From: Comamonadaceae bacterium
Lineage (GTDB): Bacteria > Pseudomonadota > Gammaproteobacteria > Burkholderiales > Burkholderiaceae
Direction: 5' to 3'
Assembly: GCA_947374535.1 (NCBI GenBank)
Contig: CANCCJ010000097.1
Location: 1-10,086, forward strand
Length of the DNA stretch: 10,086 bases
Shown here in pieces: positions 1 through 7,036 of this stretch; within the stretch, counting starts at the first letter, position 1, and the number at the start of each line of letters is the position of its first letter. The notes beneath the pieces are model-generated. The model was not told the origin of the DNA, ran no database searches, and worked only from the letters and a program-made list of their open reading frames with translations. The translations under genes were made by a program, and so were the position numbers.

Positions 1-26
1 TATCGCAAACTCTCAAAGGAAAAAAC

Positions 27-359
27 ATGGCCAGCGAACTCATCAAACACGTGACCGATGCCACTTTCGAGGCCGACGTTCTGCAATCTGCCCAACCCAT
101 CCTGGTGGACTACTGGGCTGAGTGGTGCGGCCCTTGCAAAATGATCGCTCCCATTTTGGACGAAGTGGCCACGGCCTACGAAGGCAAGCTGCAAATCGCC
201 AAGATGAACGTGGACGAAAACCGCGATATTCCAGGCAAACTGGGTATCCGAGGCATCCCTACCTTGATGGTGTTTAAAGGCGGCCAATTGGCGGCCACCA
301 AAGTGGGCGCCATGAGCAAAGCCCAGTTGACTGCCTTCATTGACCAGCAATTGGCCTAA
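27..359 (+). CDS. trxA: Thioredoxin (TrxA)
   Basis: Small cytoplasmic dithiol-disulfide oxidoreductase. It reduces protein disulfides (ribonucleotide reductase, PAPS reductase and others) and is itself recharged by thioredoxin reductase with NADPH. The 110-aa product has the usual length for the family and a single thioredoxin fold. The active site WCGPC is at residues 33-37, the buried Asp is in LVDYWAEW just before it, and the cis-Pro loop GIPT is at 76-79 (P78). The start is supported by a strong Shine-Dalgarno AAAGGA at 15-20, six bases before the ATG. An intrinsic terminator lies 24 bases after the stop, and rho follows on the same strand, an order also found in enterobacteria. The promoter lies outside the window. 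Nothing in the protein looks degenerate. Confidence 0.97.
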   Translation: MASELIKHVTDATFEADVLQSAQPILVDYWAEWCGPCKMIAPILDEVATAYEGKLQIAKMNVDENRDIPGKLGIRGIPTLMVFKGGQLAATKVGAMSKAQLTAFIDQQLA

Positions 360-383
360 AACCAACCCACAGCCCAAATCCAG

Positions 384-418
384 AAAGCCCGCAGATCTTT
401 TAGTCTGCGGGCTTTTTT
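384..418 (+). terminator. Intrinsic terminator of trxA
   Basis: A perfect 12-bp stem (384-395 with 404-415, core GCCCGCAGA/TCTGCGGGC) has an 8-base loop and runs into a six-T tract at 413-418. It sits 24 bases after the trxA stop. It should end most trxA transcripts, which implies that rho has its own promoter, although some read-through into rho is possible. Confidence 0.93.
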
Positions 419-420
419 CC

Positions 421-429
421 TGCCATAAT
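421..429 (+). promoter_or_regulatory. Possible extended -10 promoter for rho
   Basis: TGCCATAAT immediately follows the trxA terminator. It contains a TG dinucleotide one base ahead of a CATAAT hexamer that matches the sigma-70 -10 consensus at five of six positions. No convincing -35 is seen 16-18 bases upstream, where the terminator stem lies, which is tolerated at extended -10 promoters. Transcription would start near 436 and give a leader of about 130 nt ahead of rho. The assignment is inference from motif and position. Confidence 0.38.
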
Positions 430-503
430 CCGATTCGAATTCACCTTGCGGCCCATGAGGCCACTCGGCTCCCCATCAGGGCATGAATTCCGGTCCAGAG
501 GTA

Positions 504-539
504 TTTCTCACCTCGCTCCGACCTCCCCCCCAATTTTTT
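504..539 (+). promoter_or_regulatory. C/U-rich, G-poor segment in the rho leader (candidate rut site)
   Basis: These 36 bases contain only two G residues. They are dense in YC dinucleotides (CUC, CCUC, CUCC, CCUCCCCC) and end in a run of six T. That is the composition Rho binds in its primary RNA site. The segment lies in the untranslated leader 28 bases before the rho start. In E. coli, rho is autoregulated by Rho-dependent attenuation in its leader, so the same feedback is plausible here. Only composition and position support the call. Confidence 0.4.
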
Positions 540-555
540 AACGAACTCCCTGACT

Positions 556-559
556 GGAG
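556..559 (+). promoter_or_regulatory. Shine-Dalgarno that fixes the rho start
   Basis: GGAG lies seven bases before the ATG at 567. The open frame continues in phase back to an ATG at 483, but that codon has only a poorly spaced AGGG. The extra 28 residues do not look like Rho, whereas starting at 567 gives a protein of the standard length. Confidence 0.8.
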
Positions 560-566
560 TCCCAAA

Positions 567-1829
567 ATGCATCTGAACGAACTCAAGGCACTGCACGTGT
601 CTGAAGTGCTGAAACAAGCCGAAGAACTCGAAATCGAAAACACAGGCCGCATGCGCAAGCAAGAGCTGATGTTTGCCATCATCAAGAAGCGTGCGAAAGC
701 GGGTGAACAAGTGTTCGCCGATGGTGTGCTCGAAATCTTGCCCGACGGCTTTGGCTTCTTGCGTAGCCCCGACACGAGCTACACCGCCAGCACCGATGAC
801 ATCTACATCAGCCCCAGCCAAGTGCGACGCTTCAACCTGCACACGGGTGACATGATTGAAGGCGAAGTGCGTATCCCAAAAGACGGCGAGCGCTACTTTG
901 CATTGACCAAGCTCGACAAGGTCAACGACGATCTGCCTGAGAACAACAAACACAAGGTCATGTTCGAGAACTTGACCCCGCTGTTCCCCCGCGAACAGAT
1001 GAAGCTTGAGCGCGAAATCAAGGGTGAAGAAAACATCACAGGCCGCATCATTGACATCATTGCGCCCATCGGCAAAGGCCAACGCGCCTTGGTCGTCGCC
1101 CCGCCCAAGAGCGGTAAGACCGTGATGATGCAGCACATCGCCCACGCCATCGCGGCCAACTACCCCGATGCCCACATGATGGTGTTGCTGGTCGATGAGC
1201 GCCCAGAAGAAGTGACAGAAATGCAACGCTCGGTGAAAGCCGAAGTGATTGCGTCTACCTTTGACGAACCCGCCGCTCGCCACGTGCACGTGGCCGAAAT
1301 GGTGATCGAACGCGCCAAACGTTTGGTGGAGCTGAAAAAAGATGTGGTCATCTTGCTCGACTCCATCACCCGCCTCGCCCGCGCCTACAACAACGTGGTG
1401 CCCTCTTCGGGCAAAGTGTTGTCGGGTGGTGTGGACTCCAACGCCTTGCAACGTCCCAAGCGCTTCTTTGGCGCGGCCCGCAAAGTGGAAGAAGGTGGCT
1501 CGCTCACCATCATTGCCACCGCATTGATCGACACCGGCAGCCGCATGGACGAAGTGATTTTTGAAGAATTCAAAGGCACGGGTAACTGCGAAATTCACCT
1601 CGACCGCCGCTTGTACGAAAAGCGCGTGTTCCCCGCCATTCAACTCAACCGCAGCGGCACACGCCGCGAAGAGCTGTTGCTGCCACCCGAGATCTTGTCC
1701 AAGACCCGCATCCTGCGTCAGTTCATGTACAACATGGACGAAATCGAATCCATGGAAATGGTGTTGAAGAGCATGAAAGCCACCAAGTCCAACGTCGAGT
1801 TCTTCGACATGATGCGCCGCGGCGGTTAA
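567..1829 (+). CDS. rho: Transcription termination factor Rho
   Basis: Hexameric RNA-dependent ATPase and 5'-3' RNA/DNA helicase that ends untranslated or C-rich transcripts. The 420-aa protein has the canonical length and all parts of the family. There is an N-terminal Rho_N helical region (about 1-45) and a cold-shock-like primary RNA-binding domain with the GFGFLR motif at 61-66. The RecA-type ATPase carries Walker A APPKSGKT (178-185), the catalytic Glu region DERPEE (E211), Walker B VVILLD (260-265), the Q/R-loop region and arginine finger R366. The start at 567 is chosen from the GGAG at 556-559 and from family length. An in-frame ATG at 483 would add 28 non-family residues. The gene has its own leader and probable promoter after the trxA terminator. 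It converges with the alpha-E gene, and a large hairpin lies between them. The gene is essential or near-essential in many bacteria. Confidence 0.97.
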   Translation: MHLNELKALHVSEVLKQAEELEIENTGRMRKQELMFAIIKKRAKAGEQVFADGVLEILPDGFGFLRSPDTSYTASTDDIYISPSQVRRFNLHTGDMIEGEVRIPKDGERYFALTKLDKVNDDLPENNKHKVMFENLTPLFPREQMKLEREIKGEENITGRIIDIIAPIGKGQRALVVAPPKSGKTVMMQHIAHAIAANYPDAHMMVLLVDERPEEVTEMQRSVKAEVIASTFDEPAARHVHVAEMVIERAKRLVELKKDVVILLDSITRLARAYNNVVPSSGKVLSGGVDSNALQRPKRFFGAARKVEEGGSLTIIATALIDTGSRMDEVIFEEFKGTGNCEIHLDRRLYEKRVFPAIQLNRSGTRREELLLPPEILSKTRILRQFMYNMDEIESMEMVLKSMKATKSNVEFFDMMRRGG

Positions 1830-1844
1830 GCCCTTCGCCCTTTT

Positions 1845-1877
1845 CTACCGCGCGATGCCAAAAGGCGTCAGCGGTAG
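1845..1877 (+). other. Alternative hairpin competing with the rho 3' inverted repeat
   Basis: CTACCGC (1845-1851) pairs with GCGGTAG (1871-1877). Inside this, GATGCC (1854-1859) pairs with GGCGTC (1864-1869, one G-U) around an AAAA tetraloop. The downstream strand of this hairpin is the left arm of the 21-bp repeat, so the two structures exclude each other. The segment 1845-1859 is in effect an imperfect direct copy of the right arm. Whether it has any function is unknown. Confidence 0.4.
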
Positions 1878-1945
1878 GCACTTGGTCTCTCTGTCGCTAT
1901 CGAGCGCTAGGAAGTCACCCAAATGCCTACCGCTGACGCCTTTTT
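1860..1945. terminator. Long perfect inverted repeat between convergent rho and alpha-E genes (possible bidirectional terminator)
   Basis: Arms at 1860-1880 and 1924-1944 are perfect 21-bp reverse complements around a 43-base spacer. A five-T run (1941-1945) closes the right arm on the + strand, and four T close the other arm when read on the - strand. A small internal hairpin, CGCT-ATCG-AGCG, lies in the spacer (1895-1906). The position 30 bases after the rho stop and just after the alpha-E stop fits a shared terminator. However, the loop is much longer than in ordinary intrinsic terminators, so a small palindromic repeat element is an alternative. Confidence 0.6.
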
Positions 1946-1961
1946 GATTGACGAAGACGGC

Positions 1962-2915
1962 TTAATTCGGCACCAAAAACTCCCGACTGATGCTCGCACC
2001 AATTTCGTTCACGCGGTCCAAAAACTGGGTGAGATAAGCGTGCAGCCCATTGGCCAAAATTTCTTCAATGCGGCTGAATTCCATCTCGGCACACAGCTTG
2101 CCCGCGCGGCGATAGCTTTCTAGCGAACGGTCGTCTGACACCATCGAGATGTTGTTGACCACTTCATTCAAGCAGGCATGCAAGGAGCGCGGCATGTCGG
2201 CGCGCAGAATCAGCAACTCGGCCACGCGCTCGGGATGAATCACGTCACGGTAGACCTTGCGGTAAATCTCAAAGCCGGAGACGCTGCGCAAAATCGCGCT
2301 CCAGTGATAGAAGTCGTGCTGTTGCGTTTTCTCGCTGCCATCGGCAAACAAATCGCCATGTACAGCGTGGAACTTCACATCCACCAAACGTGCGGTATTG
2401 TCAGCGCGCTCTAAAAAGGTGCCTAAGCGCATGAAGTGCAACGCCTCGTCCATCAACATGGTGCCCACGGTCACGCCGCGTGAGAGGTGCGAGCGGAACT
2501 TGACCCATTCAAAGAACTCACCTGGATCGCTCTCCAGCAGCCCGCTCTTCAAAATCCGGTTCAGCTCAAGCCATGTTTGGTTTTGTGTTTCCCAGACTTC
2601 GGTGGTCAAACTGCCGCGCACCGCACGCGCGTTTTCACGCGCAGCGCGCAAGCACGAGATGATGGACGACGGGTTGTTCTCGTCCTTCACCATGAACTCC
2701 ATGACCTTGAGGGGCGTCACATCACCATGGCGCGCGGTGTAGGCGGGCACCAGCTCGCTGATGGACAGCAAACCTTGCCAGCCCAACAGCGCCACTTCGG
2801 CAGACTGGGGCAGCAGCGAAGTTTGGTAATTCACGTCCAGCAAGCGTGCGGTGTTCTCGGCCCGCTCGGTATAGCGGGACATCCAAAACAGGTGGTCAGC
2901 GGTACGACTCAGCAT
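1962..2915 (-). CDS. Alpha-E domain protein (COG2307 family)
   Basis: All-helical protein of 317 aa, the usual size for the alpha-E family. These proteins are almost always encoded beside, or fused to, the circularly permuted ATP-grasp protein. No reaction has been shown to my knowledge; the family is thought to act with the ATP-grasp enzyme in peptide synthesis or modification. The N-terminus MLSRTADHLFWMSRYTERAE is typical. The motif ERAENTARLLDV (17-28) recurs as ERADNTARLVDV (169-180), which suggests two related helical halves. The block NPSSIISCLRAARENARAVR (81-100) is also characteristic. I see no signal peptide or membrane segment, so it is probably cytoplasmic. The start lies two bases after the ATP-grasp stop, with GAGG (2923-2926) seven bases upstream, which indicates translational coupling. 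The C-terminus converges on rho. Confidence 0.93.
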   Translation of the reverse strand: MLSRTADHLFWMSRYTERAENTARLLDVNYQTSLLPQSAEVALLGWQGLLSISELVPAYTARHGDVTPLKVMEFMVKDENNPSSIISCLRAARENARAVRGSLTTEVWETQNQTWLELNRILKSGLLESDPGEFFEWVKFRSHLSRGVTVGTMLMDEALHFMRLGTFLERADNTARLVDVKFHAVHGDLFADGSEKTQQHDFYHWSAILRSVSGFEIYRKVYRDVIHPERVAELLILRADMPRSLHACLNEVVNNISMVSDDRSLESYRRAGKLCAEMEFSRIEEILANGLHAYLTQFLDRVNEIGASISREFLVPN

Positions 2916-2917
2916 TG

Positions 2918-4363
2918 TTAAACCTCAAGAATCCATGTGTCTTTGGTGCCGCCGCCTTGGGACGAGTTCACCACCAGTGAGCCTTCTTTCAGCGCCACGC
3001 GTGTCAAGCCGCCGGGCACCATTTGCACGGTCTTGCCGCTCAACACGAAGGGACGCAAATCAATGTGACGCGGTGCGATGCCGCTTTCCACATACGTGGG
3101 GCAGCTCGACAAACTCAACGTGGGTTGCGAGATGTAGCCATCGGGCTTGGCCAACAACACTTGGCGGAACTCTTCAATCTCGGCCTTCGTCGCAGCAGGC
3201 CCGACCAACATGCCATAGCCACCCGCACCATGCACCTCTTTGACCACCAACTTGTCCAAGTTGGCCAGCGTGTAGGACAAGTCTTCCGGCTTGCGGCACT
3301 GGAAAGTAGGCACGTTGTTGAGAATGGGCTTCTCACCCAAATAGAACTCAATCATTTGCGGCACGTAGGGGTAGATGGATTTGTCGTCGGCAATGCCTGT
3401 ACCCACGGCGTTGCAAATATTCACGTGGCCTGCGCGGTAAGCGTCCATCAAACCAGCGCAGCCAAGGGTTGAGCCAGCGCGGAACACGCTGGGGTCCAAG
3501 AAGTCATCGTCCACGCGGCGGTAAATCACGTCCACGCGCTTAGGGCCGCGGGTGGTGCGCATGTAGACGAAGTTGTCTTTCACAAACAGGTCTTGGCCTT
3601 CGACCAACTCCACACCCATTTGTTGGGCCAAGAAGGCGTGTTCGAAATAGGCGCTGTTGTACATGCCGGGCGTCAGCACCACCACGGTGGGGTCGTCGGT
3701 GGTGGGTGGGCTGCTGGCACGCAAGGTTTCAAGCAACAAGTCGGGGTAATGCGCCACAGGAGCCACGCGGTGTTGGCTGAACAACTCGGGGAAAAGCCGC
3801 ATCATCATCTTGCGGTCTTCCAACATGTAGCTCACGCCGCTGGGCACGCGTAGGTTGTCTTCGAGCACGTAGTACTGGCCATGACCTTGTGCATCGGGTG
3901 CTCGCACGATGTCAATACCGCTGATTTGCGAATACACCTTGTGCGGCACATCGACCCAGCGCATCTCGGGGCGGTACTGGGCGTTGTTCAGCACTTGTTC
4001 GCTGGGGATGATGCCAGCCTTGAGAATGCCCTGCTCGTGATACACGTCGTGAATGAAGTGGTTGAGCGCGGTCACGCGCTGCACCAAGCCCTTTTGCATA
4101 TCTGTCCACTCGTGGGCGGGAATGACGCGAGGAATCAGGTCAAACGGAATCAGGCGTTCGGTACCAGCCCCGTCTTCATCTTTGTCGCCGTACACCGCGA
4201 AGGTGATGCCGACGCGACGAAAAATCATCTCTGCCTCTTCGCGCCTGTCGCGCATGGTCTGTGGATCTTGGCGCTTGAGCCAGTCCAAATAGTTCCGGTA
4301 GTGAGGTCGCACCGCGCTGTCGATAAACGGCAGCTGGGCATACATTTCGTCAAACTTGTGCAT
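2918..4363 (-). CDS. Circularly permuted type 2 ATP-grasp protein (COG2308 family)
   Basis: Predicted ATP-dependent carboxylate-amine ligase of 481 aa. Family knowledge places it in a system with alpha-E and transglutaminase-like proteins, and its substrate is unknown. Typical blocks are visible in order: YYVLEDNLRVPSGVSYMLED (164-183), TPGMYNSAYFEHAFLAQQMG (231-250), VDVIYRRVDDDFLDP (277-291), GTGIADDKSIYPYVPQMI (321-338), the Gly-rich LVVKEVHGAGGYGMLVGP (372-389) and DLRPFVLSGK (435-444). The C-terminal NSSQGGGTKDTW (466-477) closes the domain. There is no signal peptide, so it is probably cytoplasmic. AGGAG (4372-4376) lies eight bases before the ATG and supports this start. comEC ends only 44 bases upstream, with no terminator visible and no usable promoter in the gap. 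The gene is therefore probably read from a comEC-side promoter, with alpha-E two bases downstream. Confidence 0.94.
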   Translation of the reverse strand: MHKFDEMYAQLPFIDSAVRPHYRNYLDWLKRQDPQTMRDRREEAEMIFRRVGITFAVYGDKDEDGAGTERLIPFDLIPRVIPAHEWTDMQKGLVQRVTALNHFIHDVYHEQGILKAGIIPSEQVLNNAQYRPEMRWVDVPHKVYSQISGIDIVRAPDAQGHGQYYVLEDNLRVPSGVSYMLEDRKMMMRLFPELFSQHRVAPVAHYPDLLLETLRASSPPTTDDPTVVVLTPGMYNSAYFEHAFLAQQMGVELVEGQDLFVKDNFVYMRTTRGPKRVDVIYRRVDDDFLDPSVFRAGSTLGCAGLMDAYRAGHVNICNAVGTGIADDKSIYPYVPQMIEFYLGEKPILNNVPTFQCRKPEDLSYTLANLDKLVVKEVHGAGGYGMLVGPAATKAEIEEFRQVLLAKPDGYISQPTLSLSSCPTYVESGIAPRHIDLRPFVLSGKTVQMVPGGLTRVALKEGSLVVNSSQGGGTKDTWILEV

Positions 4364-4407
4364 CGTGGAAACTCCTGTTAGTTGTTACGCAAATTGAGTG
4401 CCAACTT

Positions 4408-6891
4408 TCAAAACGCATGCTGCCAGTAGCGTTTCTGCTCATCTCTCTCACAATGCACCAAATTAGGATGATAGCTGCGCCAGTGAGATGCACCACAACG
4501 GGGTGTCTGCACCACTTGTACCCCAAAATCGCTGTAACGCCGCAAAACATCAGGCCGTGGATGGCCGAACCGGTTGCGGTAGCCCGCTTGCACGATGGCT
4601 ATGCGGGGCTGCACCGCTTCTAGAAAGGTTTGCGTCGACGACGTGGCACTGCCGTGATGCGGCACCAGCAGCCAATCGGCTTGGAGGTCTTGCCTGCTTT
4701 GCACGAGGCCTTGCTCCTGTGCGGCTTCAATGTCACCAGCCAACAACGCAGAAACAGCAGGCGTTTGTGGAGGCGTGCGTTCTTTCGTAGCACCCGAACT
4801 GAACGATTGAACGCCAGGGGCGCTGACGCGCAGCACACAACTCAGCGCATTGGGTTTGAGCTTGCGCTCATAGTCAGCGGCGCTGGGATGCAACACCTCG
4901 AAACGCACACCGTCCCACACCCACGATTGCCCGCGTTCGCAGCGCTGCATCGCACCTAGCTGTTGCAGCGGGTGCTCAGCGGGCATGGATGTGAGCACAT
5001 CGGCCTGCGGTTGCATGGCCATCACCGCCGGTGCGCCACCGCTGTGGTCGCTGTCTTGGTGGCTGATGACAATGCGGTCTAGACGCTCACCCCACGCACG
5101 CAGCAGCGGAACCAGCACACGCTGGCCTGCGTCGGTCTCGGCCGAGTAACGCGGCCCTGTGTCATACAACAGGCTGTGCGTGGCCGTGCGCAGCAACACA
5201 GCATGGCCCTGCCCCATGTCGGCGGCCACCAGTTCAAACGTCCCGTGCGCGGGGTGCGGTGTTTGCCAACTGAGTACGGGCAGCGCCAAGACCAGACCCA
5301 ACAAACGCATCCACATCGGCACACGCAAAGCCCACAAGCCCATCCCCACCAGCGCCACCGCACCTGCCCACAAAGGCGCAGCAGGCACCGACCATTGCGC
5401 CCACGACACACCCGCGCAGGCTTTGAGCCCCCACACCAGCACCTGCAAAGCCTCTGCGGCCACACCCCATGCAAATGGCGACACCAGCCCCAACAAACAC
5501 AGCGGGGTCACCACCAAAGTCACCCACGGCACGGCCAACAAGTTGGCGAATAAGCCGACCACCGAGACTTGGTGAAACAGCAGCAAGGTCAGCGGGGCCA
5601 AGCACACGCTCATCAGCCACTGCTCGCGCCACATGCGTTGAACTACGGCCCAAAGCGAGGTGGTAGGCGCATGTGAACCCGAAGCAAACAACACGCCCAC
5701 CGCCACAAAACTCAACCAAAACCCCGCTTGCATCAAGGCCCACGGGTCTAGCGCCAGCACCACCGCGCACACCGCCAGCCACACTTGGCTCATGGGCCAA
5801 CGCAAGCCGTGCCAACGCAGCAGCGTGACCACGGCCAACATCCACACCGTGCGCTGCGCGGGCACGCCCCAGCCTGTGAACACCGCGTAGGCCAAGGCCA
5901 CCAGCGCGCCAAACACGCTCGCTGCCAGTGGCGCGGGCAGCCATAAGCTCCAAGGTCTGCGAGCCGACCACACATCGCTTCGCCGCCACAACCAGCCCAC
6001 GCACAACGCCGCCAGCCACGCCAAACCTGTGATGTGCAGACCCGAAATCGCCATGAGGTGCGCCACGCCTGTCGCGCGAAACACATCCCAATCGGCATGG
6101 TCGATGGCAGCTTGGTCGCCCACCAACAAGGCCGCCACGATGCCTGCTAACGCACGATTTCGCACTTGCGCGTCGATGGCACTTCGTACACCTTGTCGCA
6201 AGCGTTCCACCGGATGCGCCCATGTTTGCCCCAGCCATTGCGGCGGCGTGTCTTTGGCGCCATTGCGCACATAACCCGTGGCCTGAAGCCCCTGCTCCCA
6301 CAGCCACAACTCGTAGTCAAAGCCATGCGGGTTGATGTGGCCGTGTGGCGCTTTGAGGCGCACCGAGAACTGCCAGCGGTCGCCCGGGCGTAAATCGGCA
6401 GGCGGTGGCTGCACTGGGTCGTCGCTGCCGCCATGCCCGCCGCGCCTGTTCAGTTGGCTGCCGTACCAGCCCAGCATCAGCTGCGGCGGCAGTTGCACCT
6501 GCGTGCCGTCGCTCTCGCGGGCGGACTCCACCTCGAAGCGAAAACGTGCACTGTCGTCCATGCGCTGCGGCAAGTTGGCCACGATGCCCACCACTTCTAG
6601 CGTGCGGCCTTCAAGCGCGGGATTTAAAGCAGTTTGTAGATAGTGGCTGGCTCTTGCGCCCGCTTGGGCAAATGCCAATGCACAGGCCAACCCCAACCAA
6701 AGACAGGCTTGCCACTTAGCGCCTGCCAACAAGCGCGACGACGAAGCCAAGAAATAGCGCGCATAAGTCAACACCACGCCAGCCGCAGCCAAGCCCCCAT
6801 AAACCTCAACCGCCCACAACTCAGCCTGCTGCAACTGCAAAGCTGTACCTGCAATCCAGCCCAAAGCCCAAGGTGTAACGAAAGAAAACAT
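4408..6891 (-). CDS. comEC: DNA internalization channel ComEC/Rec2
   Basis: Inner-membrane protein that carries single-stranded DNA into the cytoplasm during natural transformation. From the ATG at 6891 it has 827 aa. N-terminal membrane segments and a soluble DUF4131-type region (about 30-220) come first. The competence domain follows, with the signature ISGLHITGL at 282-290 and a run of hydrophobic helices to about 545. The C-terminal metallo-beta-lactamase-like domain has AADMGQGHAVLL near 556-567, SHQDSDHSGG at 610-619, LAGDIE at 717-722, PHHGS at 744-748 and GHPRP at 776-780, so the presumed nuclease motifs are intact. A GTG at 6936 would add 15 polar residues. I prefer the ATG at 6891 because the N-terminus then begins directly with the hydrophobic FSFVTPWALGWIAG, although its Shine-Dalgarno (GAAG) is weak. 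A short region about 691-715 looks like a lineage-specific insertion. Confidence 0.93.
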   Translation of the reverse strand: MFSFVTPWALGWIAGTALQLQQAELWAVEVYGGLAAAGVVLTYARYFLASSSRLLAGAKWQACLWLGLACALAFAQAGARASHYLQTALNPALEGRTLEVVGIVANLPQRMDDSARFRFEVESARESDGTQVQLPPQLMLGWYGSQLNRRGGHGGSDDPVQPPPADLRPGDRWQFSVRLKAPHGHINPHGFDYELWLWEQGLQATGYVRNGAKDTPPQWLGQTWAHPVERLRQGVRSAIDAQVRNRALAGIVAALLVGDQAAIDHADWDVFRATGVAHLMAISGLHITGLAWLAALCVGWLWRRSDVWSARRPWSLWLPAPLAASVFGALVALAYAVFTGWGVPAQRTVWMLAVVTLLRWHGLRWPMSQVWLAVCAVVLALDPWALMQAGFWLSFVAVGVLFASGSHAPTTSLWAVVQRMWREQWLMSVCLAPLTLLLFHQVSVVGLFANLLAVPWVTLVVTPLCLLGLVSPFAWGVAAEALQVLVWGLKACAGVSWAQWSVPAAPLWAGAVALVGMGLWALRVPMWMRLLGLVLALPVLSWQTPHPAHGTFELVAADMGQGHAVLLRTATHSLLYDTGPRYSAETDAGQRVLVPLLRAWGERLDRIVISHQDSDHSGGAPAVMAMQPQADVLTSMPAEHPLQQLGAMQRCERGQSWVWDGVRFEVLHPSAADYERKLKPNALSCVLRVSAPGVQSFSSGATKERTPPQTPAVSALLAGDIEAAQEQGLVQSRQDLQADWLLVPHHGSATSSTQTFLEAVQPRIAIVQAGYRNRFGHPRPDVLRRYSDFGVQVVQTPRCGASHWRSYHPNLVHCERDEQKRYWQHAF

Positions 6892-6928
6892 GATCGCATC
6901 TTCAGCACAACACACCGACAAAGGGGCG

Positions 6929-7021
6929 ATGCCCACTTACAAGTTAAAAAGCCGCGTCCATGTCTGGCGCGGCTTGGTGCAGTACTACGCGATGCCTAAG
7001 AACGGGCGCATCAAACGTTGA
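6929..7021 (+). CDS. Possible small protein, 30 aa, basic (unrecognised)
   Basis: An ATG-to-TGA frame of 30 codons lies on the strand opposite to its neighbours. The product is basic and aromatic (starts MPTYKLKSRVHVWRGL, ends MPKNGRIKR). Third codon positions are mostly G or C, and the preferred codons of this window (CGC, GGC, TTG, GTG, TAC, AAC, CAG) dominate. AAGGGG precedes the ATG, but the spacing is short (about four bases from AAGG). The frame covers the hairpin that I also call as a terminator for the minus-strand gene, so one sequence may have two roles or one call is wrong. I recognise no family, and a chance ORF of this length is quite possible. Confidence 0.33.
   Translation: MPTYKLKSRVHVWRGLVQYYAMPKNGRIKR
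6946..6975 (-). terminator. Probable intrinsic terminator of the surface-adhesin-E-like gene
   Basis: On the minus strand an 8-bp stem (AAGCCGCG at 6968-6975 with CGCGGCTT at 6949-6956) encloses an 11-base loop, in which CCA/TGG could add three pairs. It is followed by a five-T tract (6946-6950). It lies 61 bases after the 7037 stop and upstream of comEC, so comEC probably needs its own promoter, although I see no strong one in 6892-6945. Confidence 0.65.
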
Positions 7022-7036
7022 AAGTCTGAACGCCGC

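Noticed and set aside
433..442. Overlapping short palindromes ATTCGAAT and GAATTC near the presumed rho transcription start
   Set aside because: They are too short to distinguish from chance, and no operator family is recognised.
483..566. An in-frame 28-codon N-terminal extension of rho
   Set aside because: It does not resemble Rho, it would exceed the family length, and it has a poorer ribosome site than the ATG at 567. It overlaps the C-rich leader instead.
1279..1294. A perfect 16-bp palindrome GCCACGTGCACGTGGC inside rho
   Set aside because: It is produced by the codons of the conserved His-Val-His-Val-Ala stretch, so the protein sequence explains it.
441..1643. A 400-codon open frame antisense to rho
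   Set aside because: It is composed of His/Phe/Val-rich sequence typical of a reverse-complement shadow of a high-GC3 gene, and it matches no family I know. Rho on the other strand is certain.
5234..6307. A 357-codon minus-strand frame within comEC
   Set aside because: It is a frame-shifted shadow of comEC with an Ala/Gly/Arg/His-rich low-complexity product and no recognisable motif.
6892..6936. A GTG start adding 15 residues to ComEC
   Set aside because: The added residues are not hydrophobic and no better ribosome site precedes the GTG. It cannot be excluded, but the ATG at 6891 is the simpler start.
1852..6996. The octamer GCGATGCC at 1852-1859, 6926-6933 and 6989-6996, all outside the large genes
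   Set aside because: Three copies of an 8-mer are not far enough from chance in a window of this composition. Two of them fall in the possible small ORF and the flanks do not match.
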